The notes under the pieces were generated by a model. That model had not been told where the DNA came from. It made no database searches and saw only the letters and a program-made list of their open reading frames with translations. From an uncultured Acidobacteriia bacterium (GTDB taxonomy: Bacteria; Acidobacteriota; Terriglobia; Bryobacterales; Bryobacteraceae), in NCBI GenBank assembly GCA_903923395.1, contig CAIXXM010000107.1, positions 62,001 through 126,000 on the forward strand: DNA of 64,000 nucleotides, read 5' to 3'. This document shows, piece by piece, positions 27,099 through 37,043 of the stretch. A program made the position numbers and the translations under genes. The first letter of the stretch is position 1. Each line of letters begins with the position of its first letter.

Positions 27099-28139
27099 AT
27101 GGCGCAGGCAAAACACGAACTCACTCACCGGGAAAGGGAAATCCTTCACTCGGTCGTGCGCGCCTACATCGATGACGGGGAACCCGTCGGCAGCCGCACG
27201 ATATCGCGCTTTCCCCACTTCAACCTGAGCCCCGCCACCATCCGCAACGTGATGGCGGACCTGGCTGATCAAGGCTATCTCGCGCAGCCGCACACTTCCG
27301 CGGGACGCATTCCGACCGAACGTGCCTTCCGGGACTTCGTTGCCGGCTTGCCCTCGAAGCCGCTCCCCTTCGCCGACCGCGAACGCATCACCAATCAACT
27401 CGGCTCCGCGGCGTCCATTGAACAGCGCGTCGAAGCCGCGTCCAAGATTCTCACGGATTTGACCCGCAACGTCGGCATCGCAGCCGCGCTGCCTTCCACC
27501 TCGCAGCAACTGGAGCACGTGGAACTCATCGCACTGCCGGACAGCCGCGTTCTGATCATCGTCGCCACCAGTGACAAGATGGTGCGCAACCGCGTCGTCA
27601 CGCTGGACCAGGCGCTCACGCAGGATGACCTGACTGGCCTGCGGAACTACATCAACATCAACTTCTCCGGCTGGACGCTCGAACGCGCCCGGGCTGAAAT
27701 GCTGCGCCGCATCGAACAGGAAAAAGTCCTGTACGATGCCATGCTGCAAAAGCTCAACCTGCTCTACCAAAAGGGTCTGCTGGTGACGGAAACCGGCCCG
27801 CAGATTTCCATGGACGGCACCAGTTGGCTGGTCGGCCTGGACTTGCATCTTACCCGCGAGCGCATGCGGGACCTGTTCCGCGCCTTGGAAGAAAAGCACC
27901 GCGTGCTGGCATTGCTGGACCGTTTCATGGAATCCTCCGGGCACGGCGAGGTCGCGGTTCACGTCGGGCTGGAAGAGGCGCATCCTTCGATGCGGGAACT
28001 TGCTCTAATAGGTATCACCGTCGATCTGCCAAACGGTTTCCGGACACGCGTCGCCGTGCTGGGACCCGTGCGGATGCAATACGAGAAAGTGATCTCGTCC
28101 GTTTTGCAGATCGGACGGACCTTTGAAACCATACTTTAA
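27099..28139 (+). CDS. hrcA: heat-inducible transcription repressor HrcA
   Basis: LTHREREILHSVVRAYIDDGEPVGSRTISR, LSPATIRNVMADLADQGYLAQPHTSAGRIPT. Confidence 0.97.
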   Translation: MAQAKHELTHREREILHSVVRAYIDDGEPVGSRTISRFPHFNLSPATIRNVMADLADQGYLAQPHTSAGRIPTERAFRDFVAGLPSKPLPFADRERITNQLGSAASIEQRVEAASKILTDLTRNVGIAAALPSTSQQLEHVELIALPDSRVLIIVATSDKMVRNRVVTLDQALTQDDLTGLRNYININFSGWTLERARAEMLRRIEQEKVLYDAMLQKLNLLYQKGLLVTETGPQISMDGTSWLVGLDLHLTRERMRDLFRALEEKHRVLALLDRFMESSGHGEVAVHVGLEEAHPSMRELALIGITVDLPNGFRTRVAVLGPVRMQYEKVISSVLQIGRTFETIL

Positions 28140-28185
28140 GAACACCGGAAGGCCCGTTTTCCGGATGTTACCCTGAACTATAGCC

Positions 28186-28713
28186 GTGAGTGTCGAAAAC
28201 AACGAAATCCCAGTGGAAAACACCATAGAAACGCCCGTTGAAGAAACTGCCGCACCTGACAAGGCTGCCGCGGAAATCGCCCAGCTTCGTGGCGAGAGGG
28301 ACGACTTGAAAGAACTGCTGCTCCGCCGTCAAGCCGAATTCGACAACTTCCGCAAGCGCACCGAGCGTGAGCGGACGGAATACGTCCAGTTCGCGGCCAT
28401 GGATACGGTCAAGGAACTGCTGCCCGTACTCGACGACTTTGAGCGCGCGCTCAAGGTGGAATGCAGCAGTCCAGAGTACGTCAAGGGGATCGAAATGATC
28501 TATAACCGCATGGCCGAAAGTCTCAAGAAACAGGGACTTGAAGCGATTGATGCGGTTGGCAAACCCTTCGATCCGCACCTGCACCAGGCGATCGAACGTG
28601 TGGAAACGGCCGATGCCGCGGACAACACCGTGCTCGGCGAGTTCCAGCGCGGATACAACTTCAAAGGCAAGCTGCTCCGGCCCGCCATGGTGCGCGTCGC
28701 CGTACGGAGTTAA
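28186..28713 (+). CDS. grpE: nucleotide exchange factor GrpE
   Basis: RRQAEFDNFRKRTERER, LLPVLDDFERAL, GKPFDPHLHQAI, GYNFKGKLLRPAMVRVA; GTG start. Confidence 0.96.
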   Translation: MSVENNEIPVENTIETPVEETAAPDKAAAEIAQLRGERDDLKELLLRRQAEFDNFRKRTERERTEYVQFAAMDTVKELLPVLDDFERALKVECSSPEYVKGIEMIYNRMAESLKKQGLEAIDAVGKPFDPHLHQAIERVETADAADNTVLGEFQRGYNFKGKLLRPAMVRVAVRS

Positions 28714-28719
28714 GAACGG

Positions 28720-29850
28720 ATGGCTGTGGCAAAACGTGATTATTATGAGGTCCTGGGCGTAGGTCGAAGCGCCGGTGAGGCGGAACTGAAGAGCGCCTAC
28801 CGCAAGCTCGCGCTGCAATACCACCCCGACCGGAACCCGGGCGATGCGGCTGCCGAAGAGAAATTCAAGGAAGCGGCGGAAGCCTACGGCGTTCTCTCCG
28901 ATGCCCAGAAACGTGCTGCCTATGACGCCTATGGACACCAAGGAGTCTCCGGCATGGGCGGCGGCGGCGGCTTCGAAGGCGGCGTCGACCTCAGTGACAT
29001 CCTGAGCCAGGTTTTTGGTTTTGGTGATGTGTTCGGCCAGTCCGCCGGCGGTGGACGCGGGGGCAGGAACCGCCCGATGAAGGGCGAGGACCTCCGGTTT
29101 GATATGTCGATCAGCTTCGAGGATGCGGCATTCGGCAAGGTTGCGGATCTCCAGATTCCACGGCTCGAAGCCTGCGAACGCTGCCAGGGCAAAGGTGCGG
29201 AGCCCGGTTCCGGCACCATCACCTGCCCGGCCTGCGATGGCCGCGGGGAACAGATCTACAGTCAGGGCTTCCTTTCCGTCCGGCGCACTTGCGGGAGTTG
29301 CAAAGGCGCGGGCCAGATCGTCAAGCAGGTCTGCACCACGTGCCGCGGCGAGGGCTACAAACAGATCCAGCGCAAATTGAAGGTGACCGTTCCGGCTGGT
29401 ATTGCGGATGGCAACCGTCTGCGCGTACCCGGGGAAGGGCAACCCGGCGCCAACGGCGGACCCAGCGGCGACCTCTACATCTTCTTCTCCGTCAAAGAGC
29501 ACCCGGTCTTTGAGCGGCATGAGAATGATCTTCATTGCACGGTGCCCATTAACGTCGCGCAGGCGGTTCTGGGCGACGAAATCGAGGTACCTTCGCTCGA
29601 AGGCAAGATCAAACTCACGATTCCCGAAGGCATTCAGAGCGGGCAGGAATTGCGCGTCAAGGGCAAAGGTGTGCCGGAGGTGCAGGGGCGTGGCCGTGGC
29701 GACTTGATTGTCCACATTGAGGTCAAAGTGCCCACCAAGCTGACCCGCGACCAGCGGAAGCTCTTCGAGCAACTGGCAGAAACCCTGCCGGTGAGCAATG
29801 AGCCCAATGAAAAAGGCCTGTTCGACAAGGTCAAAGATTACTTTATGTAG
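28720..29850 (+). CDS. dnaJ: chaperone DnaJ
   Basis: J domain ([18 protein letters not shown]), zinc centre [32 protein letters not shown]. Confidence 0.97.
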   Translation: MAVAKRDYYEVLGVGRSAGEAELKSAYRKLALQYHPDRNPGDAAAEEKFKEAAEAYGVLSDAQKRAAYDAYGHQGVSGMGGGGGFEGGVDLSDILSQVFGFGDVFGQSAGGGRGGRNRPMKGEDLRFDMSISFEDAAFGKVADLQIPRLEACERCQGKGAEPGSGTITCPACDGRGEQIYSQGFLSVRRTCGSCKGAGQIVKQVCTTCRGEGYKQIQRKLKVTVPAGIADGNRLRVPGEGQPGANGGPSGDLYIFFSVKEHPVFERHENDLHCTVPINVAQAVLGDEIEVPSLEGKIKLTIPEGIQSGQELRVKGKGVPEVQGRGRGDLIVHIEVKVPTKLTRDQRKLFEQLAETLPVSNEPNEKGLFDKVKDYFM

Positions 29851-29860
29851 GAGGCCGCCC

Positions 29861-30526
29861 TTGCGGCTGCTGGCAATTGTTCTCGCGTTTTGTTCACTGG
29901 CTGGTGCCGCCGAGCGGGGCCTGACTCTGACGAACCGCGACTACAGATACAAGGCAAAAAACGGCGAACTCATCGGGTTCTATCCAGCACTCGACGCACC
30001 TGGCAACCCCAAAGCCGCCACGATGTTCAATGAGCGGATGCACCGGTTTCTGAATGACCGCCGCCAGACCATTGCCGCGGCGGACAAGAAGAACTTTCTC
30101 ACCCTGCGGCTCAGCTTCACGCAGGCCATCACGTCCGGCGGCTTCATCTCCGTGCGGTTCGAACTACTCGCGGAAGAGCGCCAGATGGCTCATCCCGGCG
30201 ACCAATTCTTCACGATCCTCTTCGACACAAAGAACTGCCGCGAACTGGAATTGAAGGACTTGTTCCTGCCCCGCACCGCCTGGCTCGACCGTCTGGTGCA
30301 GTATTCCCGGGCAGAACTGATGGGCCGCGATATCGGCTCCACTGATGACTGGGTGGAGAAAGGGACGGGAGCCAATCCGGGGAACTTCACGATCTTCCGG
30401 CTCAGTGACCGGGAACTGGAGATTACTTTCCCGCCGTATCAGGTGGCACCCTACTCTTCAGGCACGCAGAGAGTGGCGATACCGGTTGCGGTGCTGGAAG
30501 GGTTTCTGCGCCCGGAGTTGTTCTAG
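29861..30526 (+). CDS. secreted DUF3298/RsiV-like protein
   Basis: TTG start after AGGAGG; signal peptide; FEL...PGDQFFTILFDTKNCRELELKDLFLP and ITFPPYQVAPYSSGTQRVAIP typical of DUF3298. Confidence 0.75.
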   Translation: MRLLAIVLAFCSLAGAAERGLTLTNRDYRYKAKNGELIGFYPALDAPGNPKAATMFNERMHRFLNDRRQTIAAADKKNFLTLRLSFTQAITSGGFISVRFELLAEERQMAHPGDQFFTILFDTKNCRELELKDLFLPRTAWLDRLVQYSRAELMGRDIGSTDDWVEKGTGANPGNFTIFRLSDRELEITFPPYQVAPYSSGTQRVAIPVAVLEGFLRPELF

Positions 30527-30867
30527 GGCCAGATCTTTCCCAACCGAAGAACGAATCCCTCCACAGGAGCCTCGCCGGCAATATTGTCGAGCCCTGTCAT
30601 CACGTCGACTGATCCTGGCTTATAGACTTCGACCGTGCGGGATTCCGGGAGGATCAGCCAGCCCAACGCGACTCCGTTGTCGATCCATTCCTGCATCTTG
30701 GCGCGCAGGGTTTGGACGCGGTCAGAGGCCGACTTGAGTTCGATGACGAACTCTGGAGTGACGTGCCACATGGCTTTCTCAGGGACTCCAGTGAGGCGGG
30801 CATTTGAGACCCAGGCAGCGTCAGGGGAGCGCCGCGCACCATTGCGCAGGAATGAATTCCCGGTCCG
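30523..30867 (-). pseudogene. Uma2-family (DUF820) nuclease remnant, N-terminally truncated
   Basis: Reading frame RTGNSFLRNGARRSPDAAWVSNARLTGVPEKAMWHVTPEFVIELKSASDRVQTLRAKMQEWIDNGVALGWLILPESRTVEVYKPG...: C-terminal Uma2 catalytic core only, beginning right after the upstream gene's TGA. Confidence 0.75.
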
Positions 30868-31566
30868 TCACGGCAGATTGTTCTCCAGCCACCGCAGCCG
30901 CTCCAACTGCGCTTCCAACTCTCCCAGACCGCATTCCAGATTGATATACCGGAACCCGCGCTTCGCCGCCAAACGGGACAAGGACCCATCATCCGGATCC
31001 GGCTTCGCCTGCAGCACTACATTAAACGGCGACTGCTTCAAAATCGCGTAATCCTTGGGGTCCGTGCACAGGAAGAAGTTCCGCGGACGCCCCGGTTCTT
31101 TGATCGACGTCTCATCACTCGCCTCAATCTCACTCTTCACCGAATACTCGCGGTTATTGTGCAGCGCGACCAGACGGCTGCCGGGACCCGGCGTAATCCG
31201 CTTCATGAGCTTTTCCCGCTCGCGCTCCAGTAATTCCAGAGCCGGGCCGGGGTCGACATTCGGATTGAGATCGCGCAGGCTCTTCTCCGCACCAACACGG
31301 GAAAACATGCGGTTCGGGTCGACCTTCAGACCCGCCACAGTGACATAGCGGTCTTTGCCGGTCACGGAAAAAGCCGTGCCCTCATAGGCCTGCATGTGCA
31401 GATCCATGACTTCGCGCGCTGTATCTTCATTGCCGTGGATGAAGATGTACCGGCGCGGACTTTTCGCGTTATTCCGAACAACCTTGAACTCCACGCCGCC
31501 CAGCGTTTCGACAGGCTTGCGGTGAAAAATGGAAAGTCCGGTAAGCAGAAAGGTTCGGCGCAGCAT
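30868..31566 (-). CDS. hypothetical protein
   Basis: 232-aa ORF: MLRRTFLLTGLSIFHRKPVETLGGVEFKVVRNNAKSPRRYIFIHGNEDTAREVM...; coherent coding with N-terminal signal-like segment. Confidence 0.65.
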   Translation of the reverse strand: MLRRTFLLTGLSIFHRKPVETLGGVEFKVVRNNAKSPRRYIFIHGNEDTAREVMDLHMQAYEGTAFSVTGKDRYVTVAGLKVDPNRMFSRVGAEKSLRDLNPNVDPGPALELLEREREKLMKRITPGPGSRLVALHNNREYSVKSEIEASDETSIKEPGRPRNFFLCTDPKDYAILKQSPFNVVLQAKPDPDDGSLSRLAAKRGFRYINLECGLGELEAQLERLRWLENNLP

Positions 31567-31570
31567 TTCC

Positions 31571-34135
31571 TCAGTTTAGAACTGAGACGGAAATGGGCAC
31601 GTCGACGTGGCTGATAGTGATCACCAACTTATGGTCTCCGTCCGTCAAAGGTGGTATTTCGACCTCTACTTCGACGATATCCGGATCATCAGCAATCTCC
31701 ACCCGTGTGACTTTGGAATACTTTGTTCCAAAGGAAGCCCAGGCCGACGGGACACGGGCACCGCAGTTCAGGAACCGGGCGACAATGTGGTCGCCGGGAG
31801 CGACCGGACCGCCATTGCCCAGAACAGCCTGAAGAACAGGAACAAGACCTTGCGCAGCGATTGGACTGCCGCTGGCGCGCAGTTGCCCCTTCTCATCGAA
31901 TACTTCAAGGAGCACGCTCTTGCCGCCGGGAGTCAGCTTTGGCAACCGGAATGAAATGTCGGGATACTGGAGACTGTCCACAGCGACGGGGGAACCGTCC
32001 AACAGCAAATGCAGGCTTCCCCGGCTCGCCTCCACCGGCAGCGTGCAGGTCAGCAGGGCACCGGGAACACCAGGATTCGGGCAAGAGACTCTGCCAGGGA
32101 CTTTGCTGGCGAGATTGATCACCGTGACCGGCAGGTTGATCTTGACCGATTCCGGAGACCAGATCTGGACAGTCTGGGTAAAGATGTAAGGGTACGACGG
32201 AAGGGCACTCACCGGAATGACCAAATCATTTGGAGTCAAACCAAATTGATATTGGCTGAACCCGGCGCCCACATCCGCGATGAAGTGAAGCGGTACTCCC
32301 GTCGTTCCAATATGAACGGCCTGGGTAAGAACAGTTGAAGTGCCATCGAAGACGAAATCGAGCGAGGGCGGATCGAGGATGAAATCCGGCGTTCCGTTGC
32401 GCAGGAGAACGTCGAAGCTGGCACTTTCGGTACCGCCCCAAATGTTCATTTGCCCGGTCAGCGTGATTGTCGCCCGCCAGTTTCCCCACGCATTCTTGGA
32501 AGGATCAATCCCAATCTTCAGATCGAATGGCGTTGTGACACTGTTGCGGTCGATAGAAAAGCATGGCGGGCCAGCAATCTCAACACGATAAACGGCCGGT
32601 TGATCCCCAAACGATCCGGCAAAGCTGTGCAGCGGCACAGTGAGAACAAACGGTGCCTGGGATGGGTCTGAGACCACGGTGTAGAGAGGTTGCACGCTCA
32701 GCTTCGGTTGGGCCATACCAATGGACATTGGCAGCATTTGCAGCGCATTCTGCCTGCCGGGGGAGTAAATCCAGGGTGTGCGGACAAAATAACTTGTGGG
32801 CGAAAAGTCGACATCCGCAGGAGCAGACATCCACTGCACGTCACCCGCGCCTCTAAATACGGCCATCTGAGTACTGGAATCCGGGCTATCCACATGGAAG
32901 GACATCGGCCGGTCAGGAACACTCTTCCCGGGAAGCATCAGCATGGTGAAAACCAGCGCATCCACATTGATTTGCAGAGGTGCTGGTCCCTGAGACTCGA
33001 GATCAATCGTTTGCAGGGCCGGAACGTTAATTGCTGTGGCGGAGTATCTGCGGGGGTCATAAACCACGCCAGTCGTAACAAGCGAGAGCCGGCTTTGTTG
33101 GCGCGTACAGCCATAGACGGTGCCTCCATAGTTCAGATCATTCGCGGTAATGCCCCCATCGCTTCCCAGTTTGACCAGCCGGATGGCGGAACCAGGACCC
33201 ACCCCGAAGGCGAGTGTGTCTCCATTGGGATCGGAGAAGACACAATCCACCTGATTCAGCTTGGGAACAAAGGTGGCCGAAGTGATCTGGCCCTGGGGCG
33301 AGAACATCATTAGAAACGGCGCAGCCACGCCCGCAGCGGGGTCCGGAGCCTGCGTGGAAACAGACACCAGGCGGGAAGAATCCCCATCCTGCGTGGTTGC
33401 CGCCAGAACTGTTGTGCCATCCACTGCCATCGCCAGGTCCCCGAAGGTGACATGCATAGCCGTATCAGTCGAATAATCGAACGCGGGAACCATCTGGGAA
33501 TCAAAGCGGGAAACAAATGCGGTTTGACCAATTGGACCGCTCTTTCCCCCCGCGACTATATTTCCGGCCAGATCGCGGCGCAGAGCCAGAATTTTGCGGC
33601 CAGCGGGAAGAGTGACGGAAGGCCCGGCAACACCATCCGGGCTGAAGCTGAGGATGTCCGAATTCAACGTTGCTGCGAGGATGCCGGTGTTATCCGCATA
33701 CAATGCCGTGATGCCCGGAACAGACAGGTTTCGCAACAATTGGCCCGTGGGTGAGAACTGCAACAAGCCAACGTTGTCTGCCCCCTTACACGCGCGGAAA
33801 CCAACCCAAAGGGTGCCATCTGGTGCACCGACAAGCGCCGATGCCACCAGTCTGGTGTAACCACTGGGGAGCACGAGATCTGGCAGGGGGTTCAGTTGTT
33901 GATCAAAGTGGCTGACGCTCGACGTGCAAGTGAAGCCATTGGGGGAATAATCATTCGTGTAACTTGCGGTATAGCTGCTGCCATCCGGCATGACAGCAAG
34001 CGCTGAACTGCCTGCGTATGCAACATCCCGGAGGATAACGGTTGGAGAGAAGGGAATATCCTGCGCCAACAGCGGTGCGCAGAGCAGAACTGGCAGCATG
34101 GCATGCCGAGTCCCGCGAAATGAAAAATGGAACAC
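31571..34135 (-). CDS. large secreted hypothetical protein (beta-propeller-like N-terminal half, C-terminal Ig-like segments)
   Basis: 854-aa ORF with signal MLPVLLCAPLLAQD; repeated DPNGDTLAFG, PDGTLWVGF motifs. Confidence 0.75.
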   Translation of the reverse strand: MFHFSFRGTRHAMLPVLLCAPLLAQDIPFSPTVILRDVAYAGSSALAVMPDGSSYTASYTNDYSPNGFTCTSSVSHFDQQLNPLPDLVLPSGYTRLVASALVGAPDGTLWVGFRACKGADNVGLLQFSPTGQLLRNLSVPGITALYADNTGILAATLNSDILSFSPDGVAGPSVTLPAGRKILALRRDLAGNIVAGGKSGPIGQTAFVSRFDSQMVPAFDYSTDTAMHVTFGDLAMAVDGTTVLAATTQDGDSSRLVSVSTQAPDPAAGVAAPFLMMFSPQGQITSATFVPKLNQVDCVFSDPNGDTLAFGVGPGSAIRLVKLGSDGGITANDLNYGGTVYGCTRQQSRLSLVTTGVVYDPRRYSATAINVPALQTIDLESQGPAPLQINVDALVFTMLMLPGKSVPDRPMSFHVDSPDSSTQMAVFRGAGDVQWMSAPADVDFSPTSYFVRTPWIYSPGRQNALQMLPMSIGMAQPKLSVQPLYTVVSDPSQAPFVLTVPLHSFAGSFGDQPAVYRVEIAGPPCFSIDRNSVTTPFDLKIGIDPSKNAWGNWRATITLTGQMNIWGGTESASFDVLLRNGTPDFILDPPSLDFVFDGTSTVLTQAVHIGTTGVPLHFIADVGAGFSQYQFGLTPNDLVIPVSALPSYPYIFTQTVQIWSPESVKINLPVTVINLASKVPGRVSCPNPGVPGALLTCTLPVEASRGSLHLLLDGSPVAVDSLQYPDISFRLPKLTPGGKSVLLEVFDEKGQLRASGSPIAAQGLVPVLQAVLGNGGPVAPGDHIVARFLNCGARVPSAWASFGTKYSKVTRVEIADDPDIVEVEVEIPPLTDGDHKLVITISHVDVPISVSVLN

Positions 34136-34187
34136 GAACCTGTCTGGATGTTAACCCAAGTCCGTGTTCCATTTGGGAACAGATTAC

Positions 34188-35636
34188 TTAATCGACCGGC
34201 GGCGCGGCAGACTTCCGCTTGCGCGGCGCGGCGGAACCAGTCGTCTTGCGGGGAGCACGCTTGCGCGGTGCCGGCGCCACGTTGCCGTTGACTTCCGGAC
34301 CAGCCACCTTGCGGGCACCCTTCTTGGGACGCGGCGAACCTGCTGTGGGCTGTCCGGGGACAACCGGCTGGGGCTCTTCCACCTCTTCTTCCTCATCGAG
34401 GAGAATCAGCGGTTCCGGCTCCGGCACGGCAGGCGGATGGAACTCCGCACCCAGATGCACGATCAGCGTATTCGTCTCATCCGGATTCACCCGGACCACC
34501 GTCTTATCCTGCGCGTAATTCAGGAATTCGCTGAACTCCTGGAAGCCAAATGTCTTCCAGTCGAAAGCGGGAGATTCTTCCTTCACCCACGCAGCAAGTT
34601 CGTCGGCAGGCACACCATCTTCCATCTCGAGCCGGTGATTCTCCAGCACGTCGCGGAGGTAGGGCAGTGCCTCTTCCGGCTTGACCGTCTTTTCCGGCAG
34701 GCCAGTGCGGCGGCGCTGGATCATGTAGCGGCCTTCGCCACCAGTGACCAGAATCAGATCAGCCTTCTTGAGCTTGTCGATGAAGTCGGTGAACGAACCC
34801 GCACCGTAAGCGCGTTCGCTGAAGCTCGAATCGAGCTGCAACATGGTGGACTTCAAGAGGCCCAGTTGCGGGCGGACTTCGCGGCGCTCCAGAACCTGCA
34901 GCGCGCGTTCCACCAGCGGCATGGCCTGGATGAGGTCCAATGCCGGCGGGCGGTTCTTCTGCTGCTGTTGGGGCTGGCGGTCACCACGGTCTCTGTCGCG
35001 GTCGCGGTCTCTGTCACGGCGGTCATGGCGCGGCGGACGGACGTCCTCGGGCTTGAAGCCTTCCGGTACGGTCGGAATATCCGAACCGAGCGCGGCGAGA
35101 TTCGGCTGAATCGCCGGGCGGTCATGCTGGTGGCGCGGCGGTGTGGAGGCACGCGACGGCCGGTCATCGAGCAAAGACTCATAGCTGATGAATTCGTGGC
35201 AGTTCTTTTGCAGGATGGTGCTGGTGAAGGCCTTGCCGCCCACCACGAACACCGTCTTGTCGTATTGCTTCAACTTGTTCACCAGCGCGATAAAATCGCT
35301 GTCGCCGCTGATGATGGCGAAGGCATTGATGTGATCGTGCGTGAACGCCATTTCGAGAGCGTCCAAGGCCAGATTGATATCCGCGCCGTTCTTGTCGCCG
35401 CGGGGCGACGGGTCGCGCTGGACCATCTGTACGGCATACTCGGAGAGCTGCCGTGTGGAGTTCTCGAGCTTGCCCCAGTTGGCGTAGGCGATCTTGGTGA
35501 CGATCTCACCACGCTCCTTGAGTCCTTCGAGAACGTTTGATACATCGAACTCGCGCTGCAGAGTGGACTTGACGCCGATCTCGATGTTGTCGAAGTCAAT
35601 AAAGACTGCGATCTTGAGGTGCTTTTCCATTTTCAC
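34188..35636 (-). CDS. NYN-domain (LabA/DUF88-like) protein with two OST-HTH/LOTUS-like domains and basic tail
   Basis: KIAVFIDFDNIEIG, DINLALDALEMAF, AIISGDSDFIALVNKLKQYDKTVFVVG (NYN), then two winged-helix segments ending ...GSFTDFIDKLKKADLILV and ...GFQEFSEFLNYAQDKTVV; C-terminal Lys/Arg/Pro/Ala-rich tail. Confidence 0.88.
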   Translation of the reverse strand: MKMEKHLKIAVFIDFDNIEIGVKSTLQREFDVSNVLEGLKERGEIVTKIAYANWGKLENSTRQLSEYAVQMVQRDPSPRGDKNGADINLALDALEMAFTHDHINAFAIISGDSDFIALVNKLKQYDKTVFVVGGKAFTSTILQKNCHEFISYESLLDDRPSRASTPPRHQHDRPAIQPNLAALGSDIPTVPEGFKPEDVRPPRHDRRDRDRDRDRDRGDRQPQQQQKNRPPALDLIQAMPLVERALQVLERREVRPQLGLLKSTMLQLDSSFSERAYGAGSFTDFIDKLKKADLILVTGGEGRYMIQRRRTGLPEKTVKPEEALPYLRDVLENHRLEMEDGVPADELAAWVKEESPAFDWKTFGFQEFSEFLNYAQDKTVVRVNPDETNTLIVHLGAEFHPPAVPEPEPLILLDEEEEVEEPQPVVPGQPTAGSPRPKKGARKVAGPEVNGNVAPAPRKRAPRKTTGSAAPRKRKSAAPPVD

Positions 35637-35657
35637 CTTCCCCTGTCGGGGTGAATT

Positions 35658-36101
35658 TCAGGCCTGCACAGGTGCGCTGGCCGTACTGCCCGCAGCCACG
35701 CCTGTTGGCGCAGTCTGCGTTGTGCTTCGGACAAAGTTCACGATCAAATCCAAAGAGGCTCCAGGCTGGAACACAGCGGCGACGCCCTGCCGCTCCAATT
35801 CCCGGGCATCCTCATCAGGTATGATGCCGCCGACAATGACCCGGACGTCTGTCATCTCTCTCTCGCGCAGCAGTTCCATCACCCTTGGGACGACGGCATT
35901 GTGCGCTCCAGAGAGAATCGAGAGGCCGATCACCTGCACATCTTCCTGCAGGGCGGCATTGACAATCATTTCCGGAGTCTGTCGCAAACCAGTATAAATG
36001 ACTTCCATGCCCGCGTCGCGGAGGGCTCTGGCGATGACCTTGGCACCGCGGTCATGACCGTCGAGTCCGGGCTTGGCGACAAGAACGCGGATTGGGGTCA
36101 T
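35658..36101 (-). CDS. stand-alone cobalamin-binding domain protein (methylmalonyl-CoA mutase C-terminal type)
   Basis: [50 protein letters not shown]: DxHxxG cobalamin motif. Confidence 0.92.
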   Translation of the reverse strand: MTPIRVLVAKPGLDGHDRGAKVIARALRDAGMEVIYTGLRQTPEMIVNAALQEDVQVIGLSILSGAHNAVVPRVMELLREREMTDVRVIVGGIIPDEDARELERQGVAAVFQPGASLDLIVNFVRSTTQTAPTGVAAGSTASAPVQA

Positions 36102-36323
36102 GCAAGGCTCACTGGAACGAATATATCGCGGCGTCCGCGGCGGACGGGTAATCGGCATTTTTTGCTTAATTCCAGCGAGCTGAAACATTATCGGTACAAA
36201 TAGCCACTCCAGTACCAGCACCTTTCTGAGAACAATTTGACATGACCGGTATCGAACAGTTGTCACGTTTGTTCTATAGTGGAGCTTGACCGAAACTGCC
36301 CGGCCGGGGCTGATTGTTCTCAC

Positions 36324-37043
36324 ATGCTTGAGGTTTTTGCGCTTACCGATCCCGGCAGAGTCCGGGCTACCAACCAGGACGCCTTCCGGATCTTGCCGGA
36401 CCAGGGTCTCTATCTGCTCGCCGACGGAATGGGCGGCGCGCGGGGCGGGGAGCGTGCGTCGCAAATCGCGGTCGAAACCGTAGCCGATATTGTTTCGCGG
36501 TCAGGCCACAGGGATGCCGCCACTCTGCTCGGCGCCGTGGAAGAGGCAAACCTGCAGGTCTACCACGAAGCGGGCAGAAACCCCGCGCTCGAAGGCATGG
36601 GCACGACCCTCGTCGCCGCACTGGAAACAGGCAAGAATGATGTTGCCATCGCCAGCGTGGGGGACAGCCGGGCCTACGTGTTTGATGGCCAGAAGCTGAA
36701 AGCCATCACGCAGGATCAGACCTGGGTGCAGGAAGTGGGCAAGCCGCTGGGCCTCGATGACGAAACGCTCCGGAACCACCCGATGCGCCACGTGCTGACC
36801 ATGGCCATCGGCGTCAACCATGCGGTGACCATCCGCTACTACGCGGTGCAGTTGGTGGAAGGCCAGATGCTGATGCTATCGAGCGACGGTCTGCATGGCG
36901 TGGTGGAACAGGGCGAGATCGAGCACATCCTCGGCATGGACGGCACCCTCCAGGAAAAATGCCAAACCCTGGTGAATGCCGCACATGCGATGGGTAGTCC
37001 GGATAACGTCACAATCGTATTGATACGACCAGTAAAGAATTAA
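36324..37043 (+). CDS. PP2C-type protein phosphatase
   Basis: [60 protein letters not shown]. Confidence 0.93.
   Translation: MLEVFALTDPGRVRATNQDAFRILPDQGLYLLADGMGGARGGERASQIAVETVADIVSRSGHRDAATLLGAVEEANLQVYHEAGRNPALEGMGTTLVAALETGKNDVAIASVGDSRAYVFDGQKLKAITQDQTWVQEVGKPLGLDDETLRNHPMRHVLTMAIGVNHAVTIRYYAVQLVEGQMLMLSSDGLHGVVEQGEIEHILGMDGTLQEKCQTLVNAAHAMGSPDNVTIVLIRPVKN

Noticed and set aside
26742-27983. 413-aa minus-strand ORF
   Set aside because: Antisense to hrcA.
28168-29772. 534-aa minus-strand ORF
   Set aside because: Antisense to grpE and dnaJ, which are unambiguous.
34164-35540. 458-aa plus-strand ORF
   Set aside because: Antisense to the NYN-LOTUS gene.
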